DNA of 64,000 nucleotides, taken from Arthrobacter stackebrandtii. Lineage in GTDB: Bacteria; Actinomycetota; Actinomycetes; Actinomycetales; Micrococcaceae. Both the position numbers and the translations under genes were made by a program. The stretch is taken from contig NZ_JAGIOI010000001.1 of the NCBI RefSeq assembly GCF_017876675.1, positions 3,782,001 through 3,846,000 on the forward strand. The letters run 5' to 3'. Shown one piece after another: positions 61,411 through 64,000 of this stretch. The notes under the pieces are model-generated. The model ran no database searches, had not been told where the DNA came from, and saw only the letters and a program-made list of their open reading frames with translations. The first letter of the stretch is position 1. Each line of letters opens with the position of its first letter.

Positions 61411-62406
61411 GTGTACACGGGAATTTTGCCGATCATTCCGTCGGCAGCGAAATTGTCGGGCCCGGAATCGGCAGTGCAGGTGGCAGCCCTCGGCGGCGGG
61501 CACGGGCTGGCCGCCTCCCTCTCCGCCCTGCGCCTGATCACCGGCAACATCACCGCCGTCGTCACGGTCGCTGACGACGGCGGTTCCTCCGGCCGCCTGC
61601 GCGAAGAGTTGGGCGTCCTTCCCCCGGGCGACCTCCGCATGGCGCTGGCCGCACTGTGTGACGACACCGACTGGGGCCGCACCTGGCGCGACGTCATGCA
61701 GCACCGCTTCACCTCCCGCGAGGGCATCTCGGGTTCCCTCGACAACCACGCCTTGGGGAACCTGCTGATTGTCACCTTGTGGGAGCTGTTGGGCGACACC
61801 GTGGCCGGACTGCGCTGGGCGGGTGCCCTGCTGGGCGCCCGCGGCGAGGTGCTGCCCATGGCCAGCGTGCCCCTCACCATTGAAGGGCGGGCCAAGGACA
61901 ACGGCGTTCCAGGCCCGCTCATCACCGGGCAGTCGGTCCTGGCCAAGGCGGGAGAACTCGACTATGTCCAGCTCATGCCGCAGGACGCACCGGCGTGTGC
62001 GGAGGCCGTCGAGGCAATCCACAACGCCGACTGGGTGGTCCTGGGCCCCGGTTCCTGGTACACGTCCGTGCTGCCGCACCTGCTGCTGCCGGAAATGCGC
62101 GACGCCCTGTGCACCACCAAGGCCAAGCGGCTGCTCACCATGAACCTGGACGTCAACGATGCCGAGGCAGCCGGCATGAACGCCGCAGACCACCTGCATG
62201 TCATCGCCCGCTACGCGCCGGGATTCACGGTCGATGTGGTGCTGGCCGATCCGCGGTCCATCGCCGACGTTGACGAGTTCCGGGCAGCCGCAGCCATGAT
62301 GGGCGCGCAGGTGGTGTTCGGCATGGTCGAAGGCACGGCCGGCAAGGCGGTCCATGACCCGTTGCGGCTGGCCGCGTCATACCGCGATATTTTTGGGGGA
62401 TATTAG
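61411..62406 (+). CDS. yvcK: Gluconeogenesis factor, YvcK/CofD-like
   Basis: A 331-residue YvcK protein. The CofD-like Rossmann core begins VAALGGGHGLAASLSALR and VVTVADDGGSSGRLREELGVLPPGDLRMAL; FTSREGISGSLDNHALGNLLIV, WVVLGPGSWYTSVLPHLLLPEMRDAL and MNLDVNDAEAAGM are characteristic. It binds UDP-sugars and affects cell-wall growth and gluconeogenic growth in Bacillus and actinobacteria. GTG at 61411 gives an N-terminal extension of about 25 residues before the core; an internal start is possible. Between rapZ and whiA as in many Gram-positives. Confidence 0.95.
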   Translation: MYTGILPIIPSAAKLSGPESAVQVAALGGGHGLAASLSALRLITGNITAVVTVADDGGSSGRLREELGVLPPGDLRMALAALCDDTDWGRTWRDVMQHRFTSREGISGSLDNHALGNLLIVTLWELLGDTVAGLRWAGALLGARGEVLPMASVPLTIEGRAKDNGVPGPLITGQSVLAKAGELDYVQLMPQDAPACAEAVEAIHNADWVVLGPGSWYTSVLPHLLLPEMRDALCTTKAKRLLTMNLDVNDAEAAGMNAADHLHVIARYAPGFTVDVVLADPRSIADVDEFRAAAAMMGAQVVFGMVEGTAGKAVHDPLRLAASYRDIFGGY

Positions 62407-62432
62407 ATGTTTGTGAAAGTGGAGGCTGAACC

Positions 62433-63413
62433 ATGGCGCTGACAGCGGCGGTAAAAGAGGAACTCTCCCGTCTGGAGATCAAGAAATCCTCGGTGCGCAA
62501 GGCTGAAGTCTCAGCCCTGCTGCGATTCGCCGGGGGATTGCACATCATCTCCGGGCGCATCGTGATCGAGGCCGAGGTGGACACGGCGGCAACGGCCCGC
62601 CGGCTGCGCCTGGCCATCGCCGAGATGTACGGGCACCAAAGCGAGATCGTCGTCGTTTCCGGCGGCGGGCTGCGGCGCGGCAGCCGCTACGTGGTGCGCG
62701 TTGTCCGCGACGGTGAGGCACTGGCGCGCCAGAGCGGCCTGCTCGACGGCAGGGGACGTCCCGTGCGCGGGCTGCCGTCCGCCGTCGTCAATGGTTCGAC
62801 GGCGGATGCCGAGGCGGTCTGGCGCGGCGCCTTCCTGGCGCACGGCTCCCTGACGGAACCCGGCCGCTCCTCGGCCCTGGAAGTCACCTGCCCCGGCCCG
62901 GAGGCCGCGCTTGCCCTGGTGGGCGCCGCCCGACGGCTGGACATTGCCGCCAAGGCGCGCGACGTCCGCGGCGTGGACCGGGTGGTCATCCGCGACGGCG
63001 ACACCATCGGTGAACTGCTGGTCCGCATGGGTGCCCACGACACCTTCCTCGTCTGGGAGGAGCGGCGCATGCGCAAGGAGGTGCGGGCAACCGCCAACCG
63101 CCTGGCCAACTTTGACGACGCCAACCTGCGCCGCTCGGCCCAGGCCGCCGTGGCTGCCGGCGCCCGGGTGGAGCGTGCCCTGGAGATCCTCGGCGACGAC
63201 GTCCCGGACCACCTGCAATATGCCGGCGCCCTGCGCGTGGCCCACAAGCAGGCGAGCCTGGACGAGCTGGGCCGGCTGGCCGACCCTCCGCTGACCAAGG
63301 ACGCCATCGCCGGGCGCATCCGCCGCCTGCTGGCCATGGCGGACAAGAAAGCCAAGGACCTGGGCATCCCGGGCACTGAGTCCAACGTCACTTTTGACAT
63401 GCTGGATGGCTAA
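62433..63413 (+). CDS. whiA: Sporulation/cell-division regulator WhiA
   Basis: A 326-residue WhiA: N-terminal double LAGLIDADG-like fold ([52 protein letters not shown], degenerate and without nuclease residues) and a C-terminal helix-turn-helix ([24 protein letters not shown] through [25 protein letters not shown]). In Streptomyces WhiA acts with WhiB in sporulation septation; in non-sporulating relatives it influences division. GGAGG lies 7 nt before the ATG. The 27-nt gap to yvcK indicates co-transcription. Confidence 0.97.
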   Translation: MALTAAVKEELSRLEIKKSSVRKAEVSALLRFAGGLHIISGRIVIEAEVDTAATARRLRLAIAEMYGHQSEIVVVSGGGLRRGSRYVVRVVRDGEALARQSGLLDGRGRPVRGLPSAVVNGSTADAEAVWRGAFLAHGSLTEPGRSSALEVTCPGPEAALALVGAARRLDIAAKARDVRGVDRVVIRDGDTIGELLVRMGAHDTFLVWEERRMRKEVRATANRLANFDDANLRRSAQAAVAAGARVERALEILGDDVPDHLQYAGALRVAHKQASLDELGRLADPPLTKDAIAGRIRRLLAMADKKAKDLGIPGTESNVTFDMLDG

Positions 63414-63419
63414 CGCGCC

Positions 63420-63425
63420 TAGTAT
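63420..63425 (+). promoter_or_regulatory. Candidate -10 box of sodA
   Basis: TAGTAT follows the whiA stop by 7 nt; TTGACA at 63394-63399, inside the end of whiA, is a good -35 sequence but the spacer would be 20 bp. Leader about 90 nt. Confidence 0.35.
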
Positions 63426-63518
63426 GAAAGAGTAGAGACGTGGGGCGGCCGGAAACGGCTGTCCACAGGTTCGGCCCACGTGGCCGGCAAACACTAGAAG
63501 AAACGCAATGGAGGAACC

Positions 63519-64000
63519 GTGACTAAGTACACACTTCCAGAACTCAGCTATGACTACGCTGCTCTGGAGCCCAATATTTCCGCCCGCATCATGGAATTGC
63601 ACCACAGCAAGCACCACGCAGCATACGTTGCCGGTGCAAACCAGGCCCTTGAGCAGCTGGCAGAGGCCCGCGAAAGCAACAACTTCGCCAATATCAACAG
63701 GTTCTCCAAAGACTTGGCATTCCACCTCGGCGGCCACACCAACCACTCCATCTTCTGGAACAACATGTCACCGGACGGCGGCGACAAGCCTGAGGGCGAG
63801 CTCGCAGCAGCAATCGACGACGCCTTCGGCTCCTTCGACGCCTTCCGCGCCCACTTCACCGCCGCCGCCATGGGCATCCAGGGCTCCGGCTGGGCGCTGC
63901 TGTCCTACGAGGGCCTCGGCGGCAACATGGTCATCGAGCAGCTGTTCGACCAGCAGGGCAACGTCCCCGTGGCCACCACCCCGCTGCTGATGCTGGACAT
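63519..64000 (+). CDS. sodA: Superoxide dismutase (Fe/Mn), truncated by the window end
   Basis: The first 160 residues of an Fe/Mn superoxide dismutase. YTLPELSYDYAALEPNISARIMELHHSKHHAAYV carries the first His ligand (about 27), and LAFHLGGHTNHSIFWNNMSPDGG the second (about 80); GSGWALLSYEG is the usual core. The DVWEHAYYLQY ligand segment lies beyond the window. The GTG at 63519 has GGAGG 6 nt upstream. The metal cannot be stated with certainty; the family in actinobacteria is mostly Mn or cambialistic. It detoxifies superoxide in the cytosol. Confidence 0.95.
   Translation, partial: MTKYTLPELSYDYAALEPNISARIMELHHSKHHAAYVAGANQALEQLAEARESNNFANINRFSKDLAFHLGGHTNHSIFWNNMSPDGGDKPEGELAAAIDDAFGSFDAFRAHFTAAAMGIQGSGWALLSYEGLGGNMVIEQLFDQQGNVPVATTPLLMLD

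Overview
The window is high-GC DNA from an actinobacterium, most likely an Arthrobacter-like member of the Micrococcaceae. I base this on the gene order rpsA / coaE / uvrB / uvrA / uvrC-rapZ-yvcK-whiA, on actinobacterial families (WhiA, Eis-type acetyltransferase, DUF222-HNH protein, DUF3516 helicase, PIG-L deacetylase), on many GTG/TTG starts, and on promoters whose -10 box lies 7-8 nt before the start codon, which indicates leaderless mRNAs. I saw no tRNA, rRNA, CRISPR array, insertion sequence or prophage gene.

Region 1 (1-12.4 kb) is accessory. It holds a DUF222/HNH nuclease-like protein with a textbook leaderless promoter, a flavin-binding split-barrel protein, and a LacI regulator divergent from a three-gene sugar/polyol catabolic operon (Gfo/Idh/MocA dehydrogenase, DUF993 aldolase-like protein, TIM-barrel isomerase). 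A perfect 18-bp operator sits on that operon's promoter. A sorbosone/glucose dehydrogenase-like lipoprotein, a LuxR regulator, a DUF1059 protein, a uracil-DNA-glycosylase-like protein and a nucleotidyltransferase follow.

Region 2 (12.5-25.6 kb) carries a stress membrane protein, an acyl-CoA ligase, two paralogous LLM flavin oxidoreductases, a VOC protein, and a PadR regulator with a membrane partner. It also has a DrrAB-type ABC exporter whose ATPase gene is frameshifted, an AlaA-like aminotransferase, a pirin, and a PiT phosphate transporter preceded by three exact 11-nt repeats resembling a PHO box.

Region 3 (25.6-48 kb) is mainly core: thioesterase, polA, Eis-like acetyltransferase, FetB-like permease, rpsA, a DUF805 protein, yigZ, a large AfsR/SARP-type regulator next to a berberine-bridge-type flavin oxidase, coaE, a DUF4190-like membrane protein, uvrB, a VOC protein, an alpha/beta hydrolase overlapping a GNAT acetyltransferase, and a Ski2-type helicase.

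Region 4 (48-64 kb) has a tam-like methyltransferase overlapping a PIG-L deacetylase, a heterodimeric ABC exporter with a YtrA-type GntR regulator, uvrA behind an SOS box, a HAD phosphatase and PlsC acyltransferase, uvrC, rapZ, yvcK, whiA, and the start of sodA, which is cut by the window end. Together the window encodes all three UvrABC excision-repair subunits and the repair polymerase. No clearly new multi-gene defence or mobile system was found. The best leads are the catabolic operon of unknown substrate, the PHO-box-like array, the damaged drrA, and the dense set of leaderless promoters.
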